Source of the DNA: Seohaeicola saemankumensis
Lineage (GTDB): Bacteria > Pseudomonadota > Alphaproteobacteria > Rhodobacterales > Rhodobacteraceae
Direction of reading: 5' to 3'
Assembly (NCBI RefSeq): GCF_042678485.1
Contig: NZ_JBHTKR010000006.1
Span: 62,001-126,000, forward strand
Length of the DNA stretch: 64,000 nucleotides
How positions within the stretch are numbered: position 1 is the first letter of the stretch; every line of letters starts with the position of its first letter. Both the position numbers and the translations under genes were made by a program. The notes under the pieces are model-generated. The model made no database searches. It saw only the letters and a program-made list of their open reading frames with translations, and was not told where the DNA came from. Shown in pieces: positions 24,711-33,686 of this stretch.

Positions 24711-25750
24711 ACAGCGGCATGTTGCGCCAGATGCGCCCGACCTTCGTCTATGCCCTGCTGGGTGTGATCTTCATGTTCGCGGCCCCCAACGTGCTGCAAC
24801 TGTTCACCATCATCAACCTGACCACGGCCATCGCCCTGGCCGTGCTGGCGCTGAGCCTGGCGCTGATCTGGGGATATGGCGGCATCCTGTGCTTTGGCCA
24901 GGTCGCGTTTTTCGGGCTTGGCGCCTATGTCTATACGATCTCGGCGATCAATTTCGGCGGTTCGACCTGGGCCATCCTGATGGCGGTGCTGGTCACCTCG
25001 GCGTTTGCCGCCGCGCTGGGGTATTTCATCTTCTATGGCCGGGTCTCCGACGTCTACCTGGGCGTGATCACCCTGACCGTGACGCTGATCTTCTTCTCGC
25101 TGATCCGGCGCACGTCGGGGCCGGAATACAAGATCGGCAACGCGCTTCTGGGTGGGTTCAACGGTGTCTCGTCACCCCCCATCAATCTGCCGTGGAACCC
25201 CTCGTCCTTCCTGTTTCCCGAGCATGTGTTCTATGTCGCCATGGCGGCGCTGATCCTGTGCTATGTCTTCGTGGGCTGGCTGGTGAACACCAAGTTCGGC
25301 CGCGTCTGCGTCTCTATCCGCGAGAACGAGCTGCGCGCCGAATTGCTGGGCTATGACGTGCGCGCCTACAAGCTGGGCATCTTCACCATCGGCGCCGGTA
25401 TCGCGGCGATCGGGGGGGTGCTGTTCTGCAACGGTGTCGGGCGGATCACCCCGGATGTCTTCAACCTTTACAACGCGGCGCTGACGATCATCTGGGTGAT
25501 CGTGGGCGGGCGCGGCACGCTGATCGGGCCGGTGGGCGCCACCTTCGCGCTGTTCTACCTGACCTCCGCGCTAGGGGGGCAGACCGTGCTGAACAACAAC
25601 CTGGTGCTGGGTGTGATCCTGATCATCTTCGTGCTGCTGGTGCCCAAGGGCGTGGCCCCCACGATCATCGACTGGGTCAATGCGCGGCGCCGGAAATCCC
25701 CCGGGCGGGTGCGCCGTCGCCGTGGCGGCAGAACGGAGGACGCGCAATGA
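24707..25750 (+). CDS. ABC transporter permease (LivM/UrtC family)
   Basis: A 347-aa inner-membrane permease, the heterodimer partner of the gene at 23841. It shows the LALSLALIWGYGGILCFGQVAFFGLGAY motif of LivM proteins, the ENELRAELLGYDVRAYKLGIFTIGAG loop and GGRGTLIGPVGATFAL. The C-terminus is a basic cytoplasmic tail rich in Arg. It overlaps both neighbours by 4 bp. Confidence 0.93.
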   Translation: MNSGMLRQMRPTFVYALLGVIFMFAAPNVLQLFTIINLTTAIALAVLALSLALIWGYGGILCFGQVAFFGLGAYVYTISAINFGGSTWAILMAVLVTSAFAAALGYFIFYGRVSDVYLGVITLTVTLIFFSLIRRTSGPEYKIGNALLGGFNGVSSPPINLPWNPSSFLFPEHVFYVAMAALILCYVFVGWLVNTKFGRVCVSIRENELRAELLGYDVRAYKLGIFTIGAGIAAIGGVLFCNGVGRITPDVFNLYNAALTIIWVIVGGRGTLIGPVGATFALFYLTSALGGQTVLNNNLVLGVILIIFVLLVPKGVAPTIIDWVNARRRKSPGRVRRRRGGRTEDAQ

Positions 25751-26475
25751 CACGGCAACGTGGCGATGTGGTCGTCGAGACCCGCGACCTGTGCATGCAT
25801 TTCGGCGGTGTGCGCGCGGTGGATCAGGTGGATTTCACCCTGTTCGACCGTGAATTGCGCTGCCTGATCGGCCCGAACGGCGCAGGCAAGTCCACCTTTT
25901 TCAAATGCCTGACCGGCCAGCTTGTGCCCACATCCGGCGAGGTCTTGATCCGTGGCCAGGACATGACCGGCGCCGAGCCTTTTCAGGTGGCAAGCCTGGG
26001 CGTCGGCATCAAGACACAGGTGCCAAACGTCTTTGACGGGCTGAGCGCCGAGGAAAACATCTGGCTGTCCGCCCGCCGCTGGCATGGCGACGCGCGCGCC
26101 CGCACCCTGACGGCGGAGACCATCGAACGGCTGAAGCTGGGCGATATCCGTCGCACGCTGGTGGGCCGGCTGGCCCATGGGCAGCGCCAGTGGGTCGAAC
26201 TGGGCATGGTCGTGGCGGCCGAGCCGTGGCTGGTGCTGCTGGACGAACCCGCCGCCGGCATGACCCACGAGGAAACCTACCGCACCGCCGAGCTGATCGA
26301 GGAGATCAACAAGACATCGGCGCTGATCGTGGTCGAGCATGACATGCAGTTCATCCGCATGATCTCGCGCACGGTGACGCTGTTTCATGAAGGACGCATC
26401 CTGATGCAGGACACGATGGAGGCGATTTCCGCCGACAAGCGGGCCCGCGAAGTCTATCTGGGGCACCGGGCATGA
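25747..26475 (+). CDS. ABC transporter ATP-binding protein (LivG/UrtD family)
   Basis: A 242-aa cytosolic ATPase. Walker A is GPNGAGKST (about residues 40–48) and Walker B is VLLDEPAAGMTHEE. The usual LSGGQ signature is replaced by LAHGQRQWVELGMVVA, as in the UrtD (urea) subgroup, in line with an amide-type cargo. The switch His is in VVEHDMQFI. It overlaps the permease gene and the following fusion gene by 4 bp each. Confidence 0.93.
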   Translation: MTRQRGDVVVETRDLCMHFGGVRAVDQVDFTLFDRELRCLIGPNGAGKSTFFKCLTGQLVPTSGEVLIRGQDMTGAEPFQVASLGVGIKTQVPNVFDGLSAEENIWLSARRWHGDARARTLTAETIERLKLGDIRRTLVGRLAHGQRQWVELGMVVAAEPWLVLLDEPAAGMTHEETYRTAELIEEINKTSALIVVEHDMQFIRMISRTVTLFHEGRILMQDTMEAISADKRAREVYLGHRA

Positions 26476-28871
26476 GCGCGCTGTTGAAGATTTCGGGGCT
26501 GCGCGCCGGGTATGGCCGTGTGCCCGTGCTGCACGGGATCGACCTGTCGGTGACGGATGGCGAGATCCTGGGCGTGCTGGGCCATAACGGCATGGGCAAA
26601 TCGACGCTGCTGAAGACGCTGATGGGGATCATTCCCGCATCGGGTGGCAGCATGATCTTTGACGGGCAGGATATCGGGCGGCTGCGGTCATCCGGACGGG
26701 CGCAGCTGGGCATCGGCTATGTGCCGCAGGGTCGGGGGATTTTCCCCAATCTCAGTGTGCGCGACAACCTTCGCATGGGGATCGCGGCCCATGACCTCGA
26801 AGAGGATGCGGCCATCGACCGGGTTCTGGCGGATTTCCCGCGCCTTGAACGCCTGCTGGATCGCGATGGCGGCGCGCTGTCGGGGGGCGAGCAGCAATTG
26901 CTGGCGCTGGCCCGCTGCCTGGTGTCCGAACCTGACCTGATCCTGCTGGACGAACCGACCGAGGGCATCCAGCCCTCGATCATCGACGAGATCATCGACC
27001 TGCTCAAGGAACTGAACCGCCGCGAAGGCCTGAGCATCGTGCTGGTGGAGCAGAGCCTTGATTTCATCACCGCCCTGTCGGACCGCGTGTTGCTGATCCA
27101 GAAGGGCAAGATCATGGGGGAGGTGTCAGGCTCGGAAGCTGCCGACCCCGCCCTGATCGAGGAATTCACCGGCCTTGGGGCAGGATCCAGCGGGGGCGGC
27201 GGCAGCGGCAAGCCCGCGTCGGCCTTCACGTCGGGCAAGGCCCCGCCGGCAGCACCGCCCGCGTCACCGTCACAGGCCCAATCCGCAAGACCGGGTGCCG
27301 CGGCACCTGCCCAAAGACCCGCCACACTGGCACCGTTGCAAGAAAGGATGTCCTACATGACCGTCCAGCGCCCCACCCATTCGCAGATGAAGACAATCGT
27401 TGAAGAACTGGGCATGCATATGTCGGATGCGCGGGTTCAGGAATTCCTGGACGTGATGCAGGGCACGCTGGATGCCTATGACATCGTGGATGCGCTGCCC
27501 GATTACCTGCCGCCCGTGCTTTATCCGCGCACATCCGGCTATCGGCCCACGGCCGAAGAAAACCCGATGAACGCCTGGTATGTGAAAACCGAGATCAAGG
27601 GCGCGCCACGCGGGCCGCTTCTGGGCCGGTCGATCGCACTCAAGGATAACGTCTGCCTTGCGGGCGTGCCGATGATGAACGGGGCATCGACCCTCAAAGG
27701 CTATACGCCCGATATCGACGCCACCATCGTGACGCGCTTGCTGGATGCGGGTGCCACCATCGTGGGCAAGGCGCATTGCGAATATTTCTGCCTGTCGGGC
27801 GGCAGCCATACCAACGCGACGGGGGCGGTCCATAACCCGCACAAGCATGGCTATTCGGCGGGCGGATCGTCCTCGGGATCGGGCGCGCTGGTGGGGGCGG
27901 GGCTGGTCGACATGGCCATAGGCGGCGACCAGGGCGGGTCGATCCGCATGCCCGCGTCCTTCTGCGGTGTCTATGGCATGAAGCCCACCCATGGCCTTGT
28001 GCCCTATTCGGGGATCATGCCGATCGAGAACACGATCGACCATACCGGGCCGATGACCCAGAACGTCATGGACAACGCCCTGATGCTTGAGGTCATCGCC
28101 GGGGCCGACGGGCTTGACCCGCGCCAATATGACGTGCGTACCGACAAATACACGGCGGCCGTGAACCGGGGCGTCTCGGGCCTGCGGATCGGGGTGGTCA
28201 AGGAAGGGTTCGGACATCCGCAATCCGAGGCGGATGTGGATGCATCGGTGCGCGCCGGGGCCGAGATGTTCCGCAGCCTTGGGGCGACGGTCGATGAAAT
28301 CTCGATCCCCTGGCACCTGCATGGCCCCGCGATCTGGACCCCCATCGGCCTTGAGGGGCTGACCAACCAGATGATGCTTGGCAACGGTTTCGGCACCGGA
28401 TGGGAAGGGCTCTATACCACCTCGCTGCTGGATTATCATTCCAACTGGCGCTCACGCGCGGACGAGCTGTCGGATACGCTGAAAATCTCGATGTTCGTGG
28501 GGCAGTATCACCTGAAACATACGCGCGGGCGCTACTATGCCAAGGCGCAGAACCTGGCGCGGCAGCTGCGCGAGGAATATAACAAGGTCCTGGCCTCTTA
28601 TGACCTGCTGCTGATGCCGACCACGCCGATGAAGGCGACACCCCTGCCGCCGCCCGATGCCTCGCTGGCGCTGTGGACGCAGCGTGCCTTTGAAATGCTG
28701 CCCAATACGTCGCCCTTCGACGTGACGGGGCATCCGGCGATGTCGATCCCCTGCGGCATGTCCGATGGCCTGCCCGTGGGCCTGCAACTGATCGGACGCC
28801 GCTACGAGGAAAGCACGATCTACCGCGCCGCGGGTGCTTTCGAGCAGGCGGGCGACTGGCGCAAGATGTAA
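26472..28871 (+). CDS. Fusion ORF: ABC ATP-binding protein (LivF/UrtE) joined to an amidase-signature amidase
   Basis: A 799-codon uninterrupted ORF. Residues 1–235 are a complete LivF/UrtE-type ATPase (Walker A GHNGMGKST, signature LSGGEQQ, Walker B LILLDEPTEG, VLVEQS switch). Residues about 237–290 are a Gly/Ser then Ala/Pro-rich linker. Residues 296–799 are an amidase-signature hydrolase very like the enantioselective Rhodococcus amidase (YPRTSGYRP, ENPMNAWYVKT). The catalytic triad is Lys391, Ser466 and Ser490, with the same spacing as Lys96/Ser171/Ser195 in that enzyme. An internal AAAGGA at about 27343–27348 precedes ATG 27357 (MTVQRP), so a free amidase could also be made. The reaction would be amide + water to carboxylic acid + ammonia, physically tied to the importer. 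Confidence 0.88.
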   Translation: MSALLKISGLRAGYGRVPVLHGIDLSVTDGEILGVLGHNGMGKSTLLKTLMGIIPASGGSMIFDGQDIGRLRSSGRAQLGIGYVPQGRGIFPNLSVRDNLRMGIAAHDLEEDAAIDRVLADFPRLERLLDRDGGALSGGEQQLLALARCLVSEPDLILLDEPTEGIQPSIIDEIIDLLKELNRREGLSIVLVEQSLDFITALSDRVLLIQKGKIMGEVSGSEAADPALIEEFTGLGAGSSGGGGSGKPASAFTSGKAPPAAPPASPSQAQSARPGAAAPAQRPATLAPLQERMSYMTVQRPTHSQMKTIVEELGMHMSDARVQEFLDVMQGTLDAYDIVDALPDYLPPVLYPRTSGYRPTAEENPMNAWYVKTEIKGAPRGPLLGRSIALKDNVCLAGVPMMNGASTLKGYTPDIDATIVTRLLDAGATIVGKAHCEYFCLSGGSHTNATGAVHNPHKHGYSAGGSSSGSGALVGAGLVDMAIGGDQGGSIRMPASFCGVYGMKPTHGLVPYSGIMPIENTIDHTGPMTQNVMDNALMLEVIAGADGLDPRQYDVRTDKYTAAVNRGVSGLRIGVVKEGFGHPQSEADVDASVRAGAEMFRSLGATVDEISIPWHLHGPAIWTPIGLEGLTNQMMLGNGFGTGWEGLYTTSLLDYHSNWRSRADELSDTLKISMFVGQYHLKHTRGRYYAKAQNLARQLREEYNKVLASYDLLLMPTTPMKATPLPPPDASLALWTQRAFEMLPNTSPFDVTGHPAMSIPCGMSDGLPVGLQLIGRRYEESTIYRAAGAFEQAGDWRKM

Positions 28872-28891
28872 GACGGCAAGGGGAACGGATC

Positions 28892-30604
28892 ATGTCCGCA
28901 AGGGTCACATCGCGGCCGGGGATACGCCCTGCGAACGGGCTGTCGCATGTGGCGGGGTCCACCGACCGGCCGCTGATCGAGGCCACGATACCTGCCTTTC
29001 TGGCCGAGGTCGTGCGCCGCCATGGCCAGCGCACGGCGGCCGTGTTCCGCCAGACCGGGGATCGGTGGACCTATGCCGAATTTGCCCGGCTGATCGACCG
29101 GATGGCGGCGGGCCTTCTGTCCATCGGCGTCTACAAGGGCGACCGCGTGGGCATTTGGTCGCCGAACCGGCCCGAATGGCTGCTGGCGCAATTCGCCACT
29201 GCCCGGATCGGCGCGATACTGGTGAACATCAACCCGGCCTATCGCACGTCGGAACTGGAATATGCGCTGAACAAGGCGGGCGTGTCCTGCCTGATCGTGG
29301 CGCCGCAGTTCAAGACCTCCGACTACATGGCCATGCTGGCCGAACTGGCCCCCGAAATGGCATCATGCCCGCCGGGGCGCCTGCGCGCCGCGCGTTTGCC
29401 GAAACTGCGCGGCGTGGTCCAGCTGGGCCCCAAACCGCGCCCCGGTGCCCTGTCCTTCGATCAGGTGATGGAGCGGGGCAACCGCGCCGTCCGCACCCGT
29501 CTGGATGCGATCACCGCCAGCCTGAATCCCGATGACGCGATCAACATCCAGTTTACCTCCGGCACCACGGGCGCGCCCAAGGGGGCGACGCTGAGCCACC
29601 GCAACATCGTGAACAACGCGATTTCCACCGCCCGCGCCATGTGCCTGCAACCGGGCGAGGGGCTGTGCATTCCGGTGCCCTTCTATCATTGCTTCGGTAT
29701 GGTGCTGGGCAATCTGGCGGCCTGTGCCTACGGCGCCAAGATGGTCATCCCCGGCGAGGCGTTTGACGCGCGCGACACGCTGGCCGCCATCGACGCCGAA
29801 AGCTGCGCCGCGCTGCACGGCGTGCCGACGATGTTCCAGGCCATGCTGGATCATCCAGACTTCGACAGTTTCGATATGCGGAGCCTGCGGACCGGGGTGA
29901 TGGCGGGCGCGCCATGTCCCGAACCCCTGATGCGCCGCGTGATGGAGCGGATGCATTGCCGCCAGATCACGATCGGTTACGGCATGACCGAAACCAGCCC
30001 GATCTCGTTCCAGTCGGCGGTCGATGATCCGGTGGACCGGCGCGTGTCCACCGTGGGGCGCATCCAGCCCCATGCGGAATGCAAGGTGGTGGGACCGGAC
30101 GGGCATACGCTGCCGGTGGGCCAGCAGGGTGAATTGCTGACGCGCGGCTATCTGGTGATGAAGGGCTATTGGAACGATCCCGAACGCACCGCCGAGGCGA
30201 TCCAGCGCGGCTGGATGCATACCGGGGACCTCGCCACGATCGACGCCGAGGGCTATTGCCGCATCACCGGCCGTTCCAAGGACATGCTGATCCGGGGCGG
30301 CGAGAACGTCTATCCCGCCGAGGTCGAGGAATTCCTGACCACCCATCCCGATATCTCGCAGGCGCAGGTCTTTGGCCTGCCCGATCCGAAATACGGCGAG
30401 GAGGTTGCCGCCTGGATCATCCTGCGCCCCGGTGCGTCCATGACCGAAGACGCCCTGCGCGATTGGTGCCGTGGCAAGATCGCCCATTACAAGGTGCCGC
30501 GCCATATCCGTTTCGTGACCGAGATGCCGATGACCGTGACCGGCAAGCCGCAGAAATTCGTGATGCGCGACAAGATGATGGCCGATCTGGGCCTGACCGC
30601 CTGA
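28892..30604 (+). CDS. AMP-dependent acyl-CoA synthetase (ANL superfamily)
   Basis: A 570-aa acid–CoA ligase. The P-loop is FTSGTTGAPKG, the A5 motif YGMTET, the A8 hinge GRSKDMLIRGGENVYP and the A10 lysine lies in TGKPQKF. Sequence style is that of medium/long-chain or aromatic acyl-CoA synthetases (FadD/AcsM2-like, FYHCFGMV). It sits 20 bp after the amidase fusion with its own GGGGAA site. The simple reading is that the acid released by the amidase is activated to its CoA ester, making the operon an uptake–hydrolysis–activation line. Confidence 0.92.
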   Translation: MSARVTSRPGIRPANGLSHVAGSTDRPLIEATIPAFLAEVVRRHGQRTAAVFRQTGDRWTYAEFARLIDRMAAGLLSIGVYKGDRVGIWSPNRPEWLLAQFATARIGAILVNINPAYRTSELEYALNKAGVSCLIVAPQFKTSDYMAMLAELAPEMASCPPGRLRAARLPKLRGVVQLGPKPRPGALSFDQVMERGNRAVRTRLDAITASLNPDDAINIQFTSGTTGAPKGATLSHRNIVNNAISTARAMCLQPGEGLCIPVPFYHCFGMVLGNLAACAYGAKMVIPGEAFDARDTLAAIDAESCAALHGVPTMFQAMLDHPDFDSFDMRSLRTGVMAGAPCPEPLMRRVMERMHCRQITIGYGMTETSPISFQSAVDDPVDRRVSTVGRIQPHAECKVVGPDGHTLPVGQQGELLTRGYLVMKGYWNDPERTAEAIQRGWMHTGDLATIDAEGYCRITGRSKDMLIRGGENVYPAEVEEFLTTHPDISQAQVFGLPDPKYGEEVAAWIILRPGASMTEDALRDWCRGKIAHYKVPRHIRFVTEMPMTVTGKPQKFVMRDKMMADLGLTA

Positions 30605-30621
30605 CGAGGAGGGAAAGACCG

Positions 30622-30918
30622 ATGTTCACCCTGACCGCGATATTGCGCGCCAAAAAGGGGCACGAGGACACCGTCAAGGCCGAGCTGCTGAAAGTGGGCG
30701 ATTACGTCCGCGCGCATGAACCCGACACGGCCAGCTTTTTCGTCACACAAAGTGCCGATGATCCATGCGTTTTCGTCACCCACGAACGCTTTGCCGACCG
30801 CGCCGCGATGGACCGGCACAACAATGGCGCGGGCTCGCAAGGTTTCTTTGCTGCGGCCGGCGATCTGCTGGACGGCCCCGCCACCGTGGTGACAGGGCCG
30901 GAAGTTTTCGCCAGATAA
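30622..30918 (+). CDS. ABM-domain protein (putative quinol monooxygenase)
   Basis: A 98-aa dimeric ferredoxin-like alpha+beta barrel protein. The family is defined by FTLTAILRAKKGHEDTVKAELL at the N-terminus and FVTHERFADRAAMDRHN in the middle, with a GPATVVTGPE end. YgiN-type members oxidise quinols; others act as small isomerases or are of unknown use. It has a good GGAGGGAAAG site and sits 17 bp after the acyl-CoA synthetase, so it is part of the amide operon. It ends 5 bp from the convergent SDR gene. Confidence 0.82.
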   Translation: MFTLTAILRAKKGHEDTVKAELLKVGDYVRAHEPDTASFFVTQSADDPCVFVTHERFADRAAMDRHNNGAGSQGFFAAAGDLLDGPATVVTGPEVFAR

Positions 30919-30923
30919 ACGCC

Positions 30924-31685
30924 TTACAGCTGCACGCCCTTGGTCAGCGCACCGTCGATCACCAGGTTGGTGCCGCTGGTAAAGCTTGAGGCCGGCGAGG
31001 CCAGAAAGACCACACCGCGCGCGATTTCCTCGGGTCGGGCCATGCGGCCCATCGGGTTCATCGCCAGCGCGTCGCGGAACAGATCGGGATTGTTCTTTTC
31101 GATCGACTGCCAGATGCCGCCGTCGAAATAGGTATTGCCCGGAGACACGGTATTGGCGCGGATGCCCTTGGGCGCAAGCTTCATCGCCAGACCTTGCGCG
31201 TAATGCACCAAGGCGGCCTTGAAGGCGCCGTAGGCGGGGCCGGTGAAATCCACCTCGCGCCCCGACACGGACGAGATCAGCGTGATCGACGCCGCGCCTG
31301 ATTTCTCAAGCCAGGGCATCGCGGCATTCACCAGGCGCACCGAATGCATCATGTCTGTTTCATATCCCGCCTGCCAGGCGGCTTCATCATCGGCCACGGC
31401 CAGGGCCGACACGTTCGCCACCACGATGTCGATACCACCAAGGGCAGCGGCGCTGTCCTGCACCCATGCTTTCAGCGCATGGGCATTGGATACATCCACC
31501 GCGCGGCCAAAGGCAGTGGCGCCCTTGGCCTTCAGCGCATCGACCGTTGCGGTCACGCCGGTTGCATCGCGCGCGCAGACCGATACCGAAGCCCCTTCAT
31601 CCGCGAAGATCTCGGCGCAGCGCAGGCCGATCCCCTTGGTGCCGCCCGTGACCAGCACGCGCAGGCCCTTCAATCCCAGATCCAT
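30924..31685 (-). CDS. SDR-family oxidoreductase
   Basis: A 253-aa short-chain dehydrogenase: TGGTKGIG cofactor motif, NVSALAV replacing the usual NNAG region, catalytic SSVSG Ser and YGAFK Tyr/Lys, then VSPGNTYFDGG and the FTSGTNLVIDGALTKG end. The unusual N-x-S-A block in place of NNAG is shared by some 3-oxoacyl-ACP-reductase-like proteins. It lies 28 bp downstream of the acetamidase/formamidase gene on the minus strand, so the two are probably one unit regulated from the GntR intergenic region. Confidence 0.88.
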   Translation of the reverse strand: MDLGLKGLRVLVTGGTKGIGLRCAEIFADEGASVSVCARDATGVTATVDALKAKGATAFGRAVDVSNAHALKAWVQDSAAALGGIDIVVANVSALAVADDEAAWQAGYETDMMHSVRLVNAAMPWLEKSGAASITLISSVSGREVDFTGPAYGAFKAALVHYAQGLAMKLAPKGIRANTVSPGNTYFDGGIWQSIEKNNPDLFRDALAMNPMGRMARPEEIARGVVFLASPASSFTSGTNLVIDGALTKGVQL

Positions 31686-31713
31686 CTTGTCATCTCCCTT
31701 GTTCTGATCGGCC

Positions 31714-32697
31714 TCAGGCCAGGTATTTTTTCAGCATCGAGGCGCCCAGCGAATATTTCGGGTCGACCATGTTGCCCACGCGCATCTTTCCGGCCTGTGT
31801 CGCCAGGAAATAGGCCTCGGATTCCTCGAAACCGTAATCATCGACCATCCAGCGGATCAGGTCGCGGTAAGCCATGCGCGCGGCATCCTCCATCGGGCGG
31901 GCGCTGCCCACGGCCATGATGAAATCCTCGGTCTCAAGGCGCACACCGGGGATGGACCAGCCTTTGATCAGGTCGATCTGCACGGTCACCGTGGCGGGGA
32001 TTTCCACTGCCACGCCGCATAATTCGCCATCGCCCTGCCGCCCGTGACAATCGCCGATGAAGAAATACCCGCCCTCGCGCTGCACGGGGAAATAGATCAC
32101 GGCGCCGGGCGCCACATCGGGCAGGTCCATGTTGCCGCCGTAATAGTCGGGCACGAGGGAGGAGATCGCCTCAAGTTCCGGGCTGACCCCCATGGTGCCC
32201 ACGAAGGGCTCGTAGGGCAGGGTGATCCTGTCCGAGAATTTCACACCATCGGGTGTGACCTCCATCTTCTTCACACGCTCGGCGATGGGCGCGTTCAGAT
32301 GCGTCAGGCTGGAGGCGACCAGCCCACCGAAATCCGGGATCAGCGCCGTGGTGCCCGCAGGCTGCGGCCCGCGTGGCAGCAGGCTTTTGACATATACGGC
32401 CAGAACATCACCCTTTTGCGCGCCCTCCACGGCGATGGGGCCGTTCTGCGGGTTCACGAAGGGCATGTTCAGCACCTTGGAGGGCAGGTCGTCCTCGGTC
32501 TTGACCGCGCCACCGAAGGCATCCAGCGTTTCCACCGCGACCACGTCACCGGGCGCGATCCGCATGACCGGATCGGCATAGGGCCCGTAGACATAGTGAT
32601 AGGCGCCCTGTGCCGCCTCGGACAGGTGGTGATGTGCGCCCTCGCGCGCCCGCGCGACGCCGCGCAGACCCATCACGGATGATGCAAGCCAAGTCAT
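31714..32697 (-). CDS. Acetamidase/formamidase family protein (FmdA_AmdA)
   Basis: A 327-aa zinc-dependent-type amide hydrolase of the FmdA/AmdA family, unrelated in fold to the amidase in the fusion. Family marks are GDVVAVETLDAFGG, GPIAVEGAQKGDVLAVYV, a GDCHGRQGDGELCG metal/active-site motif and the EDFIMAVGSARPMEDA stretch. It hydrolyses formamide, acetamide or short cyclic amides. Start ATG 32697 (an upstream ATG at 32835 gives an unconserved leader). The promoter region carries repeated GntR half-sites. A second, different amide hydrolase this close supports an amide-nitrogen theme. Confidence 0.9.
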   Translation of the reverse strand: MTWLASSVMGLRGVARAREGAHHHLSEAAQGAYHYVYGPYADPVMRIAPGDVVAVETLDAFGGAVKTEDDLPSKVLNMPFVNPQNGPIAVEGAQKGDVLAVYVKSLLPRGPQPAGTTALIPDFGGLVASSLTHLNAPIAERVKKMEVTPDGVKFSDRITLPYEPFVGTMGVSPELEAISSLVPDYYGGNMDLPDVAPGAVIYFPVQREGGYFFIGDCHGRQGDGELCGVAVEIPATVTVQIDLIKGWSIPGVRLETEDFIMAVGSARPMEDAARMAYRDLIRWMVDDYGFEESEAYFLATQAGKMRVGNMVDPKYSLGASMLKKYLA

Positions 32698-32712
32698 TTC
32701 ATGGACCTCCCG

Positions 32713-32973
32713 ATTGGTTCTATGGGCAGGACAGTAAGACCTGTCGGATGCTTGGCAATACCCTGGCCGGGGAATCGGACCAATTTGGAAAGCGAATCGC
32801 CGGATTGGTTCGGCAGGGGCCGCGCAATCCGTCACGCAACGCGCCTATTGATGAAAAAACAGGCAAAAAACATCACAATTTTTGCAAAACTTACCTGAGT
32901 AGCGGGCTTGTGGTTTTTTCCTTGCGTATGTGGCGTGAATGCCGATCAATGAACCCATTCAGAATTGGTCCGA
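32713..32973. promoter_or_regulatory. Repeated GntR-type half-sites in the acetamidase/GntR intergenic region
   Basis: Four copies of ATTGGT(C/T)(C/N): 32713–32720 (ATTGGTTC), 32777–32784 (GGACCAAT, inverted), 32804–32813 (ATTGGTTCGG) and 32964–32973 (ATTGGTCCGA). The ATTGGTC half-site is typical of FadR/VanR-type GntR regulators. The copies flank both divergent starts, so autoregulation and control of the amidase operon are likely. Confidence 0.55.
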
Positions 32974-32984
32974 AAAGGTTCGCA

Positions 32985-33686
32985 ATGGCTGACCGCGATC
33001 ACGACAACTCCTCTCTGGCGCTGGAGCGTCTGCGCGCCGTGTTGCGCGATGTTCCCGCAACCGGTGACAGCCGGATCCCGACCGAGCGGCAGCTGGCCGA
33101 AACGCTGGGGATCAGCCGTCGATCCGTGCGCCGCGCGCTTGAGGTGCTGGAAGCCGAGGGGCTGGTCTGGCGGCGGCAGGGGGCCGGCACTTTCGCGGGT
33201 CCGCGCCCCGACACGCTGGAAGAAGTGCCCGCGCCGGATGCGAATTTCACCGAAGTGATGGAGGTCCGCCTGCGGGTCGAGCCGCAGCTGGCCCAGCTTG
33301 CAGCCCTGCGCGCCACGGCATCGGACGTGGCGCGGATGCGCGATATCCTGGCGCGGCTGGACACCTCCGACGATGCGGATGCGCGCGAATTGTGGGATTC
33401 CGCCCTGCACCGCGAGATTGCGCGCGCGGCGGGCAACCGCTTTTTCCTGATGATCTTCGACTCGATGGACCGCGCCCGCCATGACGAGGCCTGGCGCGCC
33501 TTGCGTGAACGTGCCCGCAGCCGCGCCAACCTGGTGGTCTATGCGCGCCAGCACCGCGAACTGGTGGATGCCATCGCCGATCATGACCCGGTGCGCGCGG
33601 GTGCCGCGATGCGCGCGCATATCATGTCACTGAATGACGGTATCCTGAAGTTGACCTCGCTGGAGGCGCTTGACGATGCATCGTGA
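32985..33686 (+). CDS. GntR family transcriptional regulator (FadR subfamily, FCD domain)
   Basis: A 233-aa regulator. The winged helix (about residues 15–75) has PTERQLAETLGISRRSVRRALEVLEAEGLVWRRQGAGTF; the FCD ligand domain follows with the ELWDSALHREIARAAGN and QHRELVDAIADHD metal-site segments. The start is ATG 32985 because it has an AAAAGG site at the right distance and the half-site at 32964–32973 then lies in the leader; the ATG at 32949 has neither. It overlaps the first dipeptide-ABC gene by 11 bp, so it is co-transcribed with the transporter it probably controls. Confidence 0.9.
   Translation: MADRDHDNSSLALERLRAVLRDVPATGDSRIPTERQLAETLGISRRSVRRALEVLEAEGLVWRRQGAGTFAGPRPDTLEEVPAPDANFTEVMEVRLRVEPQLAQLAALRATASDVARMRDILARLDTSDDADARELWDSALHREIARAAGNRFFLMIFDSMDRARHDEAWRALRERARSRANLVVYARQHRELVDAIADHDPVRAGAAMRAHIMSLNDGILKLTSLEALDDAS

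Noticed and set aside
32949..32984. Upstream ATG (32949) as start of the second GntR gene
   Set aside because: It has no ribosome-binding site and would put the ATTGGTCCGA half-site inside the coding region; ATG 32985 has an AAAAGG site at the right distance.
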